Positions 8,051 to 16,085 are shown, counted from the first letter of the stretch. The stretch is 64,000 nucleotides of DNA from Aeromicrobium camelliae (GCF_003850045.1 NZ_RQJX01000014.1:26387-90386); one strand, 5' to 3'. Notes: a model not told the origin generated them from the sequence alone. Numbers and translations are program-made.

Positions 8051-8329
8051 TCAGTCGAGGCCGATGGAGAAGGCGTCCTCGAGGTCGTGCTTGCTGAGGG
8101 CGCGGAAGGCGATCTGCGTCTGCGTGCTGAGGACGCCGGGAACCTTGTTGATGCGGTCCGGGACGACCTTGGCGAGATCCTCGTGCGACCGGACGCGCAC
8201 CATGGCGATCAGATCCAGGTCGCCGGTCACCGAGTACACCTCGCTCACTCCGGGGATCTCGGCGATCTGCTCGGCGGTCTCGGAAATCGACGAGACCTCG
8301 GCCTCGATGAAGACAATCGCGGTGATCAC
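8051..8329 (-). CDS. Lrp/AsnC-type RAM domain protein without DNA-binding domain
   Basis: This 92-residue protein is only the ligand-binding (RAM) half of a Lrp/AsnC regulator. The pattern VSEVYSVTGDLDLIAMVRV followed by LSTQTQIAFRAL is typical of the fold, which oligomerises and binds amino acids. Such stand-alone RAM proteins may modulate full-length Lrp proteins or enzymes. The GTG start at 8329 overlaps the stop of the upstream nuclease gene (GTGA). A TATGCT box six bases before it suggests an additional leaderless transcript from inside that gene. Confidence 0.85.
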   Translation of the reverse strand: MITAIVFIEAEVSSISETAEQIAEIPGVSEVYSVTGDLDLIAMVRVRSHEDLAKVVPDRINKVPGVLSTQTQIAFRALSKHDLEDAFSIGLD

Positions 8330-10032
8330 ACAGCGAGCATAGAGCGATCGACCTCGTAGCGGTCGAGATGGCGAGCCGTGCTCCAGCGCGGGGACGCCCA
8401 ACTGCCCTCGATCAGCCGGACGCCGGGCTGCTCCAGCCAGCGCAGGATCGCCTCCGTCTCCTCCACGAGCCCGGAGGGGCACGGCCCGTGGCTGGGGGTC
8501 ACGGTCTCCGCGCTGGCGACCAGCGACTCGACCCACGGCCACGTGGCGGTGCCGCGACGAAGGATGCCGGCCGCCGCAAGCCGGCCGTGGCGCACGACGT
8601 GGATCTCCCAGCCGTCCTCGTGGGGCGCCGCGGCGACGAGCTGAGGCTGCTCGGTCAGCGAGCGGAGTCGCTGACTTCGGCGCGAGCCGCGCAGGAACGC
8701 CGCGAGCCGGTCGCGCCAGGCGCCCGCGTCCTCGAAACGCTCGGCGGCGGCCAGTTGCGTCATCTTGTCCTCGACGTGCCGCACGACATGGGCCGCCGGG
8801 TCACCGTGGAGGGCGTCGCGGAGCCGTTGGACCTCGTCGCCGTAGCGCTCGGCGTCGACGCTGCCGTCGCAGGGAGACAGGCACCGACCCAGTTCGGCCA
8901 GGGCGCACGGTGATCGTCGCGGGACCTTGCCGAAGCGGGTGGTGCACTGCCGGACACGGAATGACTCGTGGAGCGCGGCCACCGCCGACTCGGCGGCGGC
9001 GCGGCGGAACGGGCCGATGTAGTCGGCACCGTCGTCGAGGACACGCGTCACGATGGACAACCGGGGCCAGGGCTCGGACGTGAGCTTGATCCAGGACTGA
9101 CGGTCCGGGAACTTGGACCTCCGGTTGTACGGCGGGCGGTGTTCGTCGATGAGCCGCAGCTCGCGGACCTGCGCTTCAAGGGCGGTGGCGCACACGACCG
9201 GATCGACGCGTTCGGCGAGCGCGATCATCTCGCCCATCCGCGACCGCGTCTCGGCGCGGGTGAAGTACGAGCGGACGCGTCGGCGCAAGGAGCGCGACGT
9301 GCCGACGTAGAGGACCTCGCCGTCGCTGCGCCGGAACAGGTAGACGCCGGGCGCGTCGGGAAGGTGATCGGCCAGGTGGCGCTTGGCGCGCTGGGCGGGG
9401 GAGACGGCTGCGGTGAAGTCGCGGACCTCCTCGAACGTGGTGACGCCGAGTGAACCGAGCCGCTCGAAGAGGGCGTGCAGCACGTCGACCGTCGCCCGTG
9501 CGTCGGTGAGCGCGCGGTGGTCGGGAGTGACTTCGGAGAACTTGGCTGCGAGGGTGGCGAGCTTGACGTTGGGGACCTCGTCGCGCAGCAGGGCGCGGCG
9601 GGCGAGGACCGCGGTGTCGAGGACCTCGAACCGAGGCCAGGAGATGCCCAGTTCGCCGGCCGCGTGCCGTAGGAAGCCGGTGTCGAACGGCGCGTTGTGG
9701 GCGACGAGGACGCAGCCGTGCGCGAACTCGAGGAAGCTCGGCAGGACCTCGTCGATCCGGGGCGCGTCGATGACCATCTGGTCGGTGATCCCGGTCAGCA
9801 CGGTGATGAACGCGGGAATCGACTCGTCGGGGTTGACGAGCGTCTGGAACTCGCCGAGTACCTCTCCGCCGCGGATCTTGACGGCGCCGACCTCGGTGAT
9901 CTTCGACCCTTTGGCCGGCGATCCGCCCGTGGTCTCGAGGTCGACGACGCAGAACGTCGTGTCGAGCAGCGGACGGCCGAGATCGTCGAAGGTCGGTTGG
10001 ATCACCACGGCGGACACGCTAGGCGGGTCCAC
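8326..10032 (-). CDS. DEDDh exonuclease fused to UvrC-like GIY-YIG nuclease
   Basis: The 568-residue protein joins two nucleases. Residues 24-185 are a DnaQ-like 3'-5' exonuclease with DLETTG (Asp31, Glu33), HNAPFD (Asp117) and HRALTDA (His172, Asp177). Residues 225-310 are a GIY-YIG domain (GVYLF at 229, LYVG at 241), followed by a UvrC-type cysteine segment (GRCLSPC) and a UVR-like helical part. It lacks the UvrC RNase H-like domain, so it is not a full UvrC. The same fusion occurs in mycobacteria at this position (Rv2191), where it is thought to act in DNA repair. GTG codons at 10017 or 10008 are alternative starts, the latter seven bases after a TAGCGT. Confidence 0.9.
   Translation of the reverse strand: MDPPSVSAVVIQPTFDDLGRPLLDTTFCVVDLETTGGSPAKGSKITEVGAVKIRGGEVLGEFQTLVNPDESIPAFITVLTGITDQMVIDAPRIDEVLPSFLEFAHGCVLVAHNAPFDTGFLRHAAGELGISWPRFEVLDTAVLARRALLRDEVPNVKLATLAAKFSEVTPDHRALTDARATVDVLHALFERLGSLGVTTFEEVRDFTAAVSPAQRAKRHLADHLPDAPGVYLFRRSDGEVLYVGTSRSLRRRVRSYFTRAETRSRMGEMIALAERVDPVVCATALEAQVRELRLIDEHRPPYNRRSKFPDRQSWIKLTSEPWPRLSIVTRVLDDGADYIGPFRRAAAESAVAALHESFRVRQCTTRFGKVPRRSPCALAELGRCLSPCDGSVDAERYGDEVQRLRDALHGDPAAHVVRHVEDKMTQLAAAERFEDAGAWRDRLAAFLRGSRRSQRLRSLTEQPQLVAAAPHEDGWEIHVVRHGRLAAAGILRRGTATWPWVESLVASAETVTPSHGPCPSGLVEETEAILRWLEQPGVRLIEGSWASPRWSTARHLDRYEVDRSMLAV
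8336..8341 (-). promoter_or_regulatory. -10 box (TATGCT) inside the nuclease gene
   Basis: TATGCT on the minus strand is six bases from the GTG of the RAM-domain gene, a leaderless arrangement. It would allow that gene to be expressed apart from the nuclease. Confidence 0.45.
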
Positions 10033-10106
10033 TGTCAGTTCGGTCCGCGGGAGATCTCTGAAGGAGTCCGAGACGGCGACTCGCCGGAAATGTCAGTGAC
10101 GGTCCG

Positions 10107-10112
10107 TAGCGT
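10107..10112 (+). promoter_or_regulatory. -10 box (TAGCGT), leaderless
   Basis: TAGCGT is seven bases before the ATG at 10120 and decides the start of the four-cysteine protein over an in-frame ATG at 10090. Confidence 0.5.
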
Positions 10113-10119
10113 CGCAGGC

Positions 10120-10398
10120 ATGAACCAGCACAGCTTCGCCGCATCGCCTCACGGCCGGCCGGGCGACCACGACACCGAGAGCCTCGTGGTCGATTGCGAC
10201 CGGTGCGTCGTCCGCAGCCCCGGCGCCTGCGCCGACTGCGTCGTCAGTGTCCTGCTCGGGCCGCCGGCCGACGATCCGGTGCAGATCGACGAGCAGGAGC
10301 GCGCCGCGCTCGACGCGCTCGCCGGCTCCGGGCTCGTCCCGCCGCTGCGGCTCGTGACCGTCACGCCGTCCTCCACTCCGGACCCCGCAGGAGCCTGA
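10120..10398 (+). CDS. Small conserved protein with paired CxxC motifs
   Basis: A 92-residue protein with four cysteines in a CDRC-x7-CADC pattern (Cys26, 29, 37, 40), which looks like a metal-binding knuckle. A conserved VVSVLLGPP stretch follows, then a helical segment with LAGSGLVPPLRL. I recall similar short proteins next to NlpC/P60 genes in other actinobacteria, but no function is known to me. It is divergent from the nuclease gene with an 87-base spacer. Confidence 0.75.
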   Translation: MNQHSFAASPHGRPGDHDTESLVVDCDRCVVRSPGACADCVVSVLLGPPADDPVQIDEQERAALDALAGSGLVPPLRLVTVTPSSTPDPAGA

Positions 10399-10438
10399 AC
10401 GGGAAGCGAATCGCCGGACACACCGCCGTGCGCACGGT

Positions 10439-10444
10439 TACAGT
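10439..10444 (+). promoter_or_regulatory. -10 box (TACAGT) for the LPXTG protein
   Basis: TACAGT gives a predicted transcript start near 10451 and a 5' leader of about 28 bases that carries the ribosome site GAAGGG. Confidence 0.4.
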
Positions 10445-10478
10445 GCCGGTGATTTGCCGCCGTTCGAAGGGTGTCTCC

Positions 10479-11840
10479 GTGCGTGTCCTTGCTTCTGCCG
10501 TCGCGAGTCTCGCAACGGCGGTCACTGGTGTCATCGTGGCCGCTGTTCCAGCTCACGGCGCCGCGCCCTGCCTGTCCGCGTGCACGGTGACCTTCGCCCC
10601 GGGGCCACAGGCGACCTGGCAGGTACCCGCCGGACTCTCCGATCTGACCGCCGAGATCGCGGCAGGCTCCGGCGCCGCCAACAGCCAGGATGCCGCTGGC
10701 GACTCCGCAGGCGCGGGCGGCACCATCGTGGTCGATCTGGGCACGTCCTACAACGGGCAGACTCTCCATCTCCTCGTCGGCAAGGAAGGCACCCTGACTT
10801 TCGGTGGGAATCGCGACGACGGTCCGATCCTCGCCTCGGGCGGAGGAGGAAGCTATCTCGCCGTGCCGGGCCGGTTCGTCGCCGTGGCCGGGGGAGGCGG
10901 CGGTGGCGGACATTTCACCAACGAATCCACGCGCGTCGTGACCCTCGCCGGCGGCGCGGGGGGTTATGCATCCATCGACCCGCACGGCGCTGGTGGCGAG
11001 AATGATCCTGATCTGCCCGCGGCGGGTTCCGGTGCCGTCGGTGGCACACCGGGCGGGCCGTCCTCGCCCGTCGCCGTCGCGGGCGGCACCGGCGGGGTCG
11101 CCACGGTCGACGCCGAGGGCCGCATCACTCCCGGTGATGGGGGAGCGGCGGCGTCCTTCGGCAATTATCCCACGGCTGCCGGGGGCGGGGGATATGCCGG
11201 GGGAGGCGGCGGGAGCGCTCGATTCTGGGGACAGCCCCCGATGCGGACGGCGGGTGCCGGCGGTGGAGGCTCGGGGTACCTCGCGCCAGGGCTGACTCCT
11301 CTTTCCACTCGGCCCAACCACGGTGCCGGTTACATCACCGTGACCTATTCCTTCGATCCCACGCTGGTGCCGCCGGTCTCCTCGGTCGAACCGGGCGCCG
11401 TGACGACGCTGAAGGTCTCGGGTCTGCCTGCCGCCACCGATTTCGCCGTCACGCTGGCTTCCGGCGAGCAGCTCGCTGCCACCGCGACGGATGGCGCGGG
11501 TCGGGCGGAGGTCGACATCGAAGCGCCCCGTGCCGAGGCCACGTACGTGCTGCAGCTGCGGGTCGCGGGCGAGGTCGTGGACGAGGCGCCGTTGACGGTG
11601 GCCGCTGTCGCGGTGCCGCCGCCTGCCGATCCGGGCGCCGAACCCTCCGCTCCGCCGGCGGCCCGTCCCGGCCATCTCGTGCCTATCGCTGCACCCACGG
11701 CGGAGCTTCCCGACACCGGCGCGGCCTCGATGGCCGCGCTGCTCATCCTCGGGTCCGCTGCGACCGTGATCGGGACGTCGATGGTCTCTCGGGTCGCCGC
11801 GCGGCGAAAACGTCGTCCAGCTAACAGCGGGGCGAGTTGA
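10479..11840 (+). CDS. Glycine-rich surface protein with LPXTG sortase signal
   Basis: This 453-residue exported protein has a signal peptide (hydrophobic run to the AAVPAHGAA cleavage region). A glycine-rich domain with many GGGG runs lies near residues 80-290, followed by a beta-type domain of about 90 residues and a proline- and alanine-rich spacer. The end is a complete sorting signal: LPDTG at 410-414, a hydrophobic helix and an RRKRR tail. A sortase should therefore link it to peptidoglycan. The GTG at 10479 follows a good ribosome site (GAAGGG, 10466-10471). The glycine-rich part resembles domains found in adhesins and phage tail proteins. A precise ligand cannot be named. It lies directly before the riboswitch-controlled wall hydrolase. 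Confidence 0.85.
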   Translation: MRVLASAVASLATAVTGVIVAAVPAHGAAPCLSACTVTFAPGPQATWQVPAGLSDLTAEIAAGSGAANSQDAAGDSAGAGGTIVVDLGTSYNGQTLHLLVGKEGTLTFGGNRDDGPILASGGGGSYLAVPGRFVAVAGGGGGGGHFTNESTRVVTLAGGAGGYASIDPHGAGGENDPDLPAAGSGAVGGTPGGPSSPVAVAGGTGGVATVDAEGRITPGDGGAAASFGNYPTAAGGGGYAGGGGGSARFWGQPPMRTAGAGGGGSGYLAPGLTPLSTRPNHGAGYITVTYSFDPTLVPPVSSVEPGAVTTLKVSGLPAATDFAVTLASGEQLAATATDGAGRAEVDIEAPRAEATYVLQLRVAGEVVDEAPLTVAAVAVPPPADPGAEPSAPPAARPGHLVPIAAPTAELPDTGAASMAALLILGSAATVIGTSMVSRVAARRKRRPANSGAS

Positions 11841-11860
11841 TCGGCCCCGGGCCGGGTGCC

Positions 11861-11866
11861 TACAGT
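11861..11866 (+). promoter_or_regulatory. -10 box (TACAGT) for the riboswitch transcript
   Basis: TACAGT lies about 20 bases before the first paired element of the c-di-AMP riboswitch, which suits a transcript that starts near 11873. Confidence 0.55.
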
Positions 11867-11887
11867 GGGGTCTTGTGTCAGCGGAGA

Positions 11888-12038
11888 CCTCGGCCGACGG
11901 TCGGGACGCTGGCACCGCCGAATCGCCTTCGGGCGAACCGGGGACCCAACCACTTTGGGGTGAATCGGTCAGGCCTCGTGCCTGACCGTAGGGCAGCCTT
12001 GAGCCCGAACCCGTCAGCTCACCCGGTAGGCGTCGAGG
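11888..12038 (+). promoter_or_regulatory. Cyclic di-AMP riboswitch (ydaO/yuaA class)
   Basis: The leader shows the conserved blocks of the ydaO class in order: GCACCGCCGAATC, then GAACCGGGGACCCAACC, then TTTGGGGTGAATC, then TAGGG with CCTTGAGCCCGAACCCGTCAGCT, and finally GGTAGGCG. The outer stem can form between CCTCG at 11888-11892 and CGAGG at 12034-12038. The ribosome site AGGAG (12044-12048) begins just six bases after it, so ligand binding could mask initiation or stop transcription. In actinobacteria this class is known upstream of NlpC/P60 and resuscitation factor genes and turns expression off when c-di-AMP is high. Confidence 0.92.
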
Positions 12039-12055
12039 ATTGCAGGAGATGATCC

Positions 12056-13033
12056 GTGCCGCGAACGCACCGAGTCGCGCCCTTGCGAGCGATCGCCGTG
12101 GGTTCCACGTCCCTCGCACTCGCCGCAGTACTGTCCCTCTCGTCCGCACACGCCGATCCGCAGGTCACGCCTGCTGACGTCGAGCGTGCGTTCCACGCCG
12201 CTGAAGCGGCCAACGAAGAGGTCAATCAGCTTTCCGAGGAGCAGCAGACCCTCACCAAGCGCATCGACGAGCTCACCGCGGAGATCGCCGCCGTGGAGCA
12301 GCAGTACGAGGCGCAGCGTGTGGAGCTCGAGTCCGCCATCGTGCAGCAGCACCTGGACGCGCCCCTCGGACCGACGGTCAACCTGCTCGCCAGCAAGGAC
12401 GCTCAGGTGTTCCTCGACGGTCTGAGCGCTGTGGACGCCCTCAACACCTCGCGCGCCGAGGCGCTGGACGCCTTCGGCGACACCAGCCGCGAGTTGAAGA
12501 ACCGCCAGAAGAAGCTCGCGGAGCACCGCAAGAGCCTCGACGCCGCGGTGGCCGAGGCCAAGGAGAAGAAGGCCGAGGTCGAGGCCAACTACGAACGCGC
12601 TCAGGCCGACCTGCAGCGTCTCGAGGCGCCGCAGCGTGAGGAGCTCACCGCTCCGGGCAACACGCAGGCACCCGTCGACATCCCGCCGGCGAGCGGCAAC
12701 GCGCAGGCGGCGATCAACTTCGCGCTCGGCCAGCTGGGCGATCCCTATGTGTACGGCGGCACCGGCCCCGACTCGTGGGATTGCTCCGGCCTGACGCAGG
12801 CGGCGTGGGCCGCCGCGGGCGTCTCGCTGCCGCGCGTGGTCGGTCCGCAGATCGACGCCGGAACGCGTATCCCGATCAGCGAGGTCCAGCCCGGCGACCT
12901 GGTGGCCTACTCGAGCATGTCGCATATCGGCATGTACATCGGCAACGGTCAGGTCATCCACGCACCCCGCCCGGGTAAGACGGTCGAGATCGTCGGTCTG
13001 AGCGGCTTCTCGGTTGCCTCGCGCGTCGGCTGA
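12056..13033 (+). CDS. NlpC/P60 peptidoglycan endopeptidase (RipA/RipB-like)
   Basis: An exported D,L-endopeptidase that cuts peptide stems in the wall. The 325-residue protein has a signal peptide (cleavage near AHADPQ, residue 33) and a long coiled-coil region (40-200) that in RipA-type proteins holds the enzyme inactive. A C-terminal NlpC/P60 domain follows, with Cys243 in WDCSG, His290 in MSHIGMY and a third polar residue, His302. The GTG start follows AGGAG by seven bases. Expression is controlled by the c-di-AMP riboswitch in its leader, which ties wall hydrolysis to osmotic and wall stress signalling. Confidence 0.95.
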   Translation: MPRTHRVAPLRAIAVGSTSLALAAVLSLSSAHADPQVTPADVERAFHAAEAANEEVNQLSEEQQTLTKRIDELTAEIAAVEQQYEAQRVELESAIVQQHLDAPLGPTVNLLASKDAQVFLDGLSAVDALNTSRAEALDAFGDTSRELKNRQKKLAEHRKSLDAAVAEAKEKKAEVEANYERAQADLQRLEAPQREELTAPGNTQAPVDIPPASGNAQAAINFALGQLGDPYVYGGTGPDSWDCSGLTQAAWAAAGVSLPRVVGPQIDAGTRIPISEVQPGDLVAYSSMSHIGMYIGNGQVIHAPRPGKTVEIVGLSGFSVASRVG

Positions 13034-14279
13034 CCCTGACGCTTCGCGCCCGCGCACCCTGCTGCGGGCCAATCTTCTCGCGCTCGCGGCCCTCGTGGTC
13101 GTCGGCGGCGCCCTGGTGCTCTGGCAGCACCCGTGGCGCACCGACGACCCGGGGGCCGCGAGCGTGATGTATCCCTCCGACGCCGTACGACGGATCGACC
13201 AGCAGCTGTCGGACATGAGCCGAAGTGCCGGTACCGAGGCGTTCGCCGATGCCGCGGGCGGCGGTGCGACGGCCAGTGCCGTCTCCGACGCCTTGCGCGA
13301 TCTCGGCACCGCATCGATGGCGCTGCGCTACGTCGACGGCGGTCAGGCACCCTCACGCGACGACGGGACGACCACCGTCACCGTGCGCGTCGCGTGGGAG
13401 GCTGACGGCACGGTGTTCCCAGCGGGGGCGCGCCGCAGCACCGTCGTGCTCCGCTTCTCCTACGAGGACGATCGATTCGTCCTCGCCGGCTCCGAGCCGC
13501 ACGAGGACGACCCGCTGCCGATCTGGCTGGCGGGCCCGCTCGCGGTCGATCGTGGGGGCGCGGGTGCGGTCGTCGCGGTCGGCGACGTCGCAGAGCACGA
13601 CGTCACGGAGTTGGCCGATCGTGCCGCCGCGTCGGTCGAAGCAGCGCTGGGTGAGGCACGCCCCGACCCGCTCGTCGTGGTGCAACCGGCCAGTACCGAC
13701 CTGCTGGCACGTCTCGTCGGTCGAGCGCCCGACGAGGCGGCGGCCATCGCCGCGGTCACGACGCGCCTGGACGCCGGTTCCGACGCCGGAGCAGTCGTCG
13801 CGCTCAATCCGAACGTCTTCTCCACGATGGACGCCCGCGCGCGCCAGATCGTCATGACCCACGAAGCCGTGCACCAGTTGACGCAGGTCGTCGGAGCTCC
13901 GGGGCAGGACACGATGTGGGTCGTGGAGGGCTTCGCCGACTGGGTCGCCTTGCGCGACGACGACGCCGGCCTCGCGGAGAGCGCCGAGCGCATCCTCGAC
14001 GAGGTGCGGGACGACGGGCCGCCGCAGCGGCTGCCCACACGTGAGGACTTCGCCGATGCCCAGCGCGTCACCGCGGTGTACGAGTCAGCCTGGCTGGCGA
14101 TCCGGATGCTCGTCGAACAGCACGGCTTCGAGCCGGTGTTCGACTTCTACCGCCGGGTGACCAGCGGCGAGGGCACGAGTGTCGAGGCCGCCCTTCGGGA
14201 GGCCGTCGGCACGGACCTTGCCACGGTCACCGCCCAATGGCGCGACTACCTGACGTACAACGCCTCGACGGTGTCGTGA
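13014..14279 (+). CDS. Membrane-anchored HExxH metalloprotease-like protein
   Basis: A 421-residue protein with one N-terminal helix (about 17-37) and an extracellular zinc-peptidase-like domain. The motif HEAVH places zinc ligands at His283 and His287 with Glu284 as base. A third ligand candidate, Glu305, sits in WVVEGFADW, the gluzincin arrangement of peptidase MA-like families. The start is uncertain: the only start codon before the helix is a TTG at 13014, inside the last 20 bases of the NlpC/P60 gene. The end overlaps the convergent acyl-CoA synthetase gene by 34 bases. Substrate is unknown. Position after a wall hydrolase suggests a role in the envelope. Confidence 0.72.
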   Translation: MPRASADPDASRPRTLLRANLLALAALVVVGGALVLWQHPWRTDDPGAASVMYPSDAVRRIDQQLSDMSRSAGTEAFADAAGGGATASAVSDALRDLGTASMALRYVDGGQAPSRDDGTTTVTVRVAWEADGTVFPAGARRSTVVLRFSYEDDRFVLAGSEPHEDDPLPIWLAGPLAVDRGGAGAVVAVGDVAEHDVTELADRAAASVEAALGEARPDPLVVVQPASTDLLARLVGRAPDEAAAIAAVTTRLDAGSDAGAVVALNPNVFSTMDARARQIVMTHEAVHQLTQVVGAPGQDTMWVVEGFADWVALRDDDAGLAESAERILDEVRDDGPPQRLPTREDFADAQRVTAVYESAWLAIRMLVEQHGFEPVFDFYRRVTSGEGTSVEAALREAVGTDLATVTAQWRDYLTYNASTVS

Positions 14280-15982
14280 AGATCGCGCAGTACGGCGTGG
14301 CGCCGAACCTTGAACGAGGGCGTCAGATAACCGTTCTCCTCCGTCCAGTCCTCATCGAGCACGGTGAACTTGCGGATCGACTCGGCGCGTGACACTTGCG
14401 TGTTCGCGTCGTCGATGGCGCTCTGGACGGCGTCGTGGAGCGCCGGGTCGTCGAGGTCGCCGGTCCAGTGCTCGCGGTCGATGGTCACGAGCGCGGCGAT
14501 GAACGGCTTGCCGTCACCCACCACCAGGCACTGGCTCACGTAGGGGTGAGCGCGAACGCGGTCCTCCAGGATGCTGGGTGACACGTTCTTGCCGCCGGCC
14601 GTCACGATGATCTCCTTCTTACGGCCGGTGATCTTGATGAAACCGTCGTCGTCGATCTCGCCGAGGTCGCCGGTGTGGAACCAGCCGTCGGCTTCGAGAA
14701 CCGCGGCCGTGGCCTCCCGATTGCGCCAGTAGCCGCGGAAGACCTGCGGACCGCGGAACAGCAGCTCGCCGTCGTCGGCCACCCTGACCTCGGTGTCGGG
14801 GAAGGGGACGCCGACGGTTCCCATGCGCTGCCGGTCGACACGGTTCACGGCGAGCGCGGCGGTGCTCTCGGTCAGGCCGTAGCCCTCGAGGACCGTCACG
14901 CCGATGCCGCGGTAGAAGTGCCCCAGCCGATCGCCGAGGGGAGCGCCGCCGGAGATGGCGTACACGGCCCGGCCGCCGAGGGCTTCGCGCAGCTTGCCGT
15001 AGACGAGCTTGTCGAAGAGTGCGTGGCGGGCGCGCAACAGCAGGCCGGCGCGGCCGTCGTCCTCCGTGGCCCGGCTGTAGGCGATGGCGGTCTGGGCAGC
15101 GCGATCGAAGATCTTGCCCTTGCCCTCGGCGTACGCCTTGCTGCTCGCGGAGTTGAAGACCTTCTCGAAGACCCGCGGCACGGCCAGGATGAACGTCGGC
15201 TTGAACTCGCCGAGGTGCTCGACGAGGTCGGGGATGTCGGCCGTATGCCCGAGCACCGCGCCCGCGCGGATCGCGCCGATCTGGATGATCCGCGCGAAGA
15301 CGTGAGCGAGGGGCAGGAAGAGGAGGGTCGACGCACCCGGCTGGGAGAACATCTGCGGGAGGCTCTCGAGCGCACCGCCGAGTTCGGCACGGAAGTTGCC
15401 GTGCGTCAGCTCGCAACCCTTGGGGCGTCCGGTGGTGCCGGACGTGTAGATGAGCGTGGCGAGGGAGTCCGATGTCAGTGTCGCGAGCCGCTCCTCGATG
15501 ACCTCGTCCGGCACGTCCGCGCCGACCTCCGCCAGCGTCGTCAGTACGTCGTCGAGCAGTCGCACGTGCTCGACCTGCTGGGCCTCCTCGCGCGACTGCT
15601 CCACGCGCTCGCGATGCTCCTCGGTCTCGACGAACACGTGCGTGGCGCCGGAGTCGGAGAGGATCCAGGCGATCTGCGCGGCCGACGAGGTCTCGTAGAT
15701 CGGCACGGTGATCGCGCCGGCCCACCAGATCGCGTAGTCGAGGACGGTCCACTCGTACCGCGTCTTGGCCAGGAGCGCGACCCGGTCACCGGCGTCGACG
15801 CCCTCGGCGACGAGACCCTTGGCGGCGGCGACCACCTGGCCGTGGAACTCGCGGACGGTGACGTCCTGCCACGCGCCGTCGACACGTCGGCGCAGCGCCA
15901 CGGCATCCGGGGCGGTGCGCAGTCGGTCGAGCAGATCGAGCGAGAGATTGCCGAGATCGCGCGTCGTCGCGGGGGTGCTCAC
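14246..15982 (-). CDS. Long-chain acyl-CoA synthetase (FadD15-like)
   Basis: An AMP-forming ligase that activates fatty acids with ATP and coenzyme A. The 578-residue protein has the adenylate loop YTSGTTGRPKG, the motif GYGLTE, the hinge region TGDLGEIDDDGFIKITGRKKE and the C-terminal catalytic lysine region. The GTG at 15982 is preferred over a longer open frame, because TAGGGT lies eight bases before it and the product starts at VSTPATTRD with no leader. The order next to a SRPBCC protein and a PlsC-type acyltransferase matches the Rv2187 to Rv2182c region of mycobacteria, which points to lipid remodelling. Confidence 0.93.
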   Translation of the reverse strand: MSTPATTRDLGNLSLDLLDRLRTAPDAVALRRRVDGAWQDVTVREFHGQVVAAAKGLVAEGVDAGDRVALLAKTRYEWTVLDYAIWWAGAITVPIYETSSAAQIAWILSDSGATHVFVETEEHRERVEQSREEAQQVEHVRLLDDVLTTLAEVGADVPDEVIEERLATLTSDSLATLIYTSGTTGRPKGCELTHGNFRAELGGALESLPQMFSQPGASTLLFLPLAHVFARIIQIGAIRAGAVLGHTADIPDLVEHLGEFKPTFILAVPRVFEKVFNSASSKAYAEGKGKIFDRAAQTAIAYSRATEDDGRAGLLLRARHALFDKLVYGKLREALGGRAVYAISGGAPLGDRLGHFYRGIGVTVLEGYGLTESTAALAVNRVDRQRMGTVGVPFPDTEVRVADDGELLFRGPQVFRGYWRNREATAAVLEADGWFHTGDLGEIDDDGFIKITGRKKEIIVTAGGKNVSPSILEDRVRAHPYVSQCLVVGDGKPFIAALVTIDREHWTGDLDDPALHDAVQSAIDDANTQVSRAESIRKFTVLDEDWTEENGYLTPSFKVRRHAVLRDLHDTVEALYVR

Positions 15983-15990
15983 AGCCCACC

Positions 15991-15996
15991 ACCCTA
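15991..15996 (-). promoter_or_regulatory. -10 box (TAGGGT) for the acyl-CoA synthetase
   Basis: TAGGGT on the minus strand lies eight bases before the GTG at 15982. It faces the TAGGCT box of the divergent SRPBCC gene across about 35 bases. Confidence 0.45.
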
Positions 15997-16030
15997 CTCC
16001 CGCGGATCGGCTCAGGAGGGTGACGGTGGT

Positions 16031-16036
16031 TAGGCT
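16031..16036 (+). promoter_or_regulatory. -10 box (TAGGCT) for the SRPBCC-ROK operon
   Basis: TAGGCT predicts a start near 16043 and a leader of about 43 bases with an AGGAGG ribosome site before the ATG at 16086. Confidence 0.45.
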
Positions 16037-16085
16037 GTGGCGTGGTCGGGACCGCCGGTCCTGCATGACGACAGAGGAGGGACCG

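Noticed and set aside
8330..8542. N-terminal extension of the RAM-domain gene to 8542, which might have held a DNA-binding domain
   Set aside because: The extra residues are the shifted frame of the nuclease gene, with no helix-turn-helix pattern.
10800..11290. Glycine-rich stretch considered as a PE_PGRS-like element
   Set aside because: There is no PE domain, and the protein has a signal peptide and sortase signal that PE_PGRS proteins lack.
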